The notes under the pieces are model-generated. The model saw nothing but the letters and a program-made list of their open reading frames with translations, ran no database searches and was not told where the DNA came from. This document shows, piece by piece, positions 33,617-33,890 of a DNA stretch of 33,890 bases. The stretch comes from Opitutia bacterium (lineage in GTDB: Bacteria; Verrucomicrobiota; Verrucomicrobiia; Opitutales; Seribacteraceae): positions 1 to 33,890 of the forward strand of contig JABGWD010000460.1 in NCBI GenBank assembly GCA_018645725.1, read 5' to 3'. A program made the translations under genes and the position numbers. The stretch's first letter is position 1. Each line of letters begins with the position of its first letter.

Positions 33617-33890
33617 CAGGGGATTCCTTTTTCACGGACTCGCAGGCTCGTCCCTCCATGGGGCGCGGTTTGTTATTGGAGGGTTCACGGATTGGTCCAT
33701 GGGGCGCGGGAATTCAGGGGATTCCTTTTTCACGGACTCGCAGGCTCGTCCCTCCATGGGGCGCGGTGAAGGGTTCGCGGATTGGTCCATGGGGTGCGGT
33801 TTGTTATCGGGGGGTTCACGGATTGGTCCATGGGGCGCGGCAATCCAGGGGATTCCTTTTTTACGGACTCGCAGGCTCGTCCCTCCATGG
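33617..33890. repeat. Interleaved array of two repeat units (A1-B1-A2-B2-B3-A3)
   Basis: Unit A (52 bases, starts CAGGGGATTCC and ends CCATGGGGCGCGG) occurs at 33617-33668 and 33715-33766. A third copy at 33846-33890 is cut by the window end and has one C-to-T change. Unit B (29 bases, starts GGGTTCACGG and ends CCATGGGGCGCGG) occurs at 33681-33709, 33771-33799 and 33812-33840. A TTTGTTAT linker precedes two B copies. Both units share the same 3' end. Spacing is irregular. Confidence 0.9.

Larger units (their letters stand above)
33421..33890. other. Non-coding end region: inverted repeat and repeat array
   Basis: No gene is supported here. The first part is the leader of the DUF1080 gene with a 12-base inverted repeat. 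From about 33582 onward the sequence is repetitive and continues to the window end. The single ORF in the track (33443-33769) runs through the repeats and has no protein character. Confidence 0.75.

Noticed and set aside
33443-33769. Plus-strand ORF of 108 codons
   Set aside because: It runs through the inverted repeat and repeat array, with no ribosome site or protein-like composition.
33617-33890. CRISPR array
   Set aside because: Units are long, of two kinds, irregularly spaced and share ends; there are no equal-length unique spacers and no cas genes.

Overview
The window is a moderately GC-rich piece of bacterial chromosome, about 55% GC in a housekeeping line I counted by hand. It is densely coded on both strands and carries mostly core genes. 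A KDO transferase (waaA), several lipoproteins and a dcw cell-wall cluster point to a Gram-negative bacterium with peptidoglycan and LPS. The DUF1080 protein, the TIR/formylglycine-enzyme-like fusion, the tandem-domain lipoprotein beside a System II cytochrome c maturation pair, and the rarity of strong Shine-Dalgarno sites suggest the PVC group, most likely Verrucomicrobiota. That placement is inference and was not tested by any search.

Layout. 1-3059 (minus): mraZ, rsmH, an ftsL-like gene and ftsI (cut by the window start) form the head of a dcw cluster. Three GTGG boxes at exact 20-base spacing lie upstream of mraZ, and tlyA diverges from it (3209-3982, plus). 3990-11834 (minus): trpA, miaA, nadK, a membrane pseudokinase-like protein, a small lipoprotein and a large PpiD/SurA-like membrane-anchored foldase-like protein probably form one long transcription unit. 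11911-14151 (plus): waaA, then an orphan PhnD-like binding lipoprotein. 14192-15116 (minus): tRNA-His(GTG) followed immediately by a secreted alpha/beta hydrolase whose apparent N-terminus in the ORF track is translated tRNA. 15247-21012 (plus): ychF, a lipoprotein with an internal duplication, resB and ccsA (cytochrome c maturation System II).

21009-26809 (minus): rpsU, a TPR plus class III nucleotide cyclase protein, a TIR plus FGE-like protein, lysS and a small membrane protein. The cyclase and TIR genes are 27 bases apart and look like a signalling or conflict module set among housekeeping genes. I consider this the most interesting system in the window. 26864-30457 (minus): dnaE. 30631-31560 (minus): an AT-rich, probably acquired gene for a metallo-beta-lactamase-fold lipoprotein. 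31651-33420 (minus): a secreted zincin-like/DUF1080 protein. 33421-33890: non-coding, with a 12-bp inverted repeat and an array of two interleaved repeat families that runs off the end of the window.

How the genes work together. The dcw genes build and divide the wall. WaaA, the PpiD-like protein, the lipoproteins and the pseudokinase serve the envelope. ResB and CcsA attach haem to c-type cytochromes. LysS, tRNA-His, MiaA, RpsU, RsmH, TlyA and YchF serve translation and ribosome function. The cyclase-TIR pair, the metallo-beta-lactamase gene and the terminal repeats are the accessory elements.
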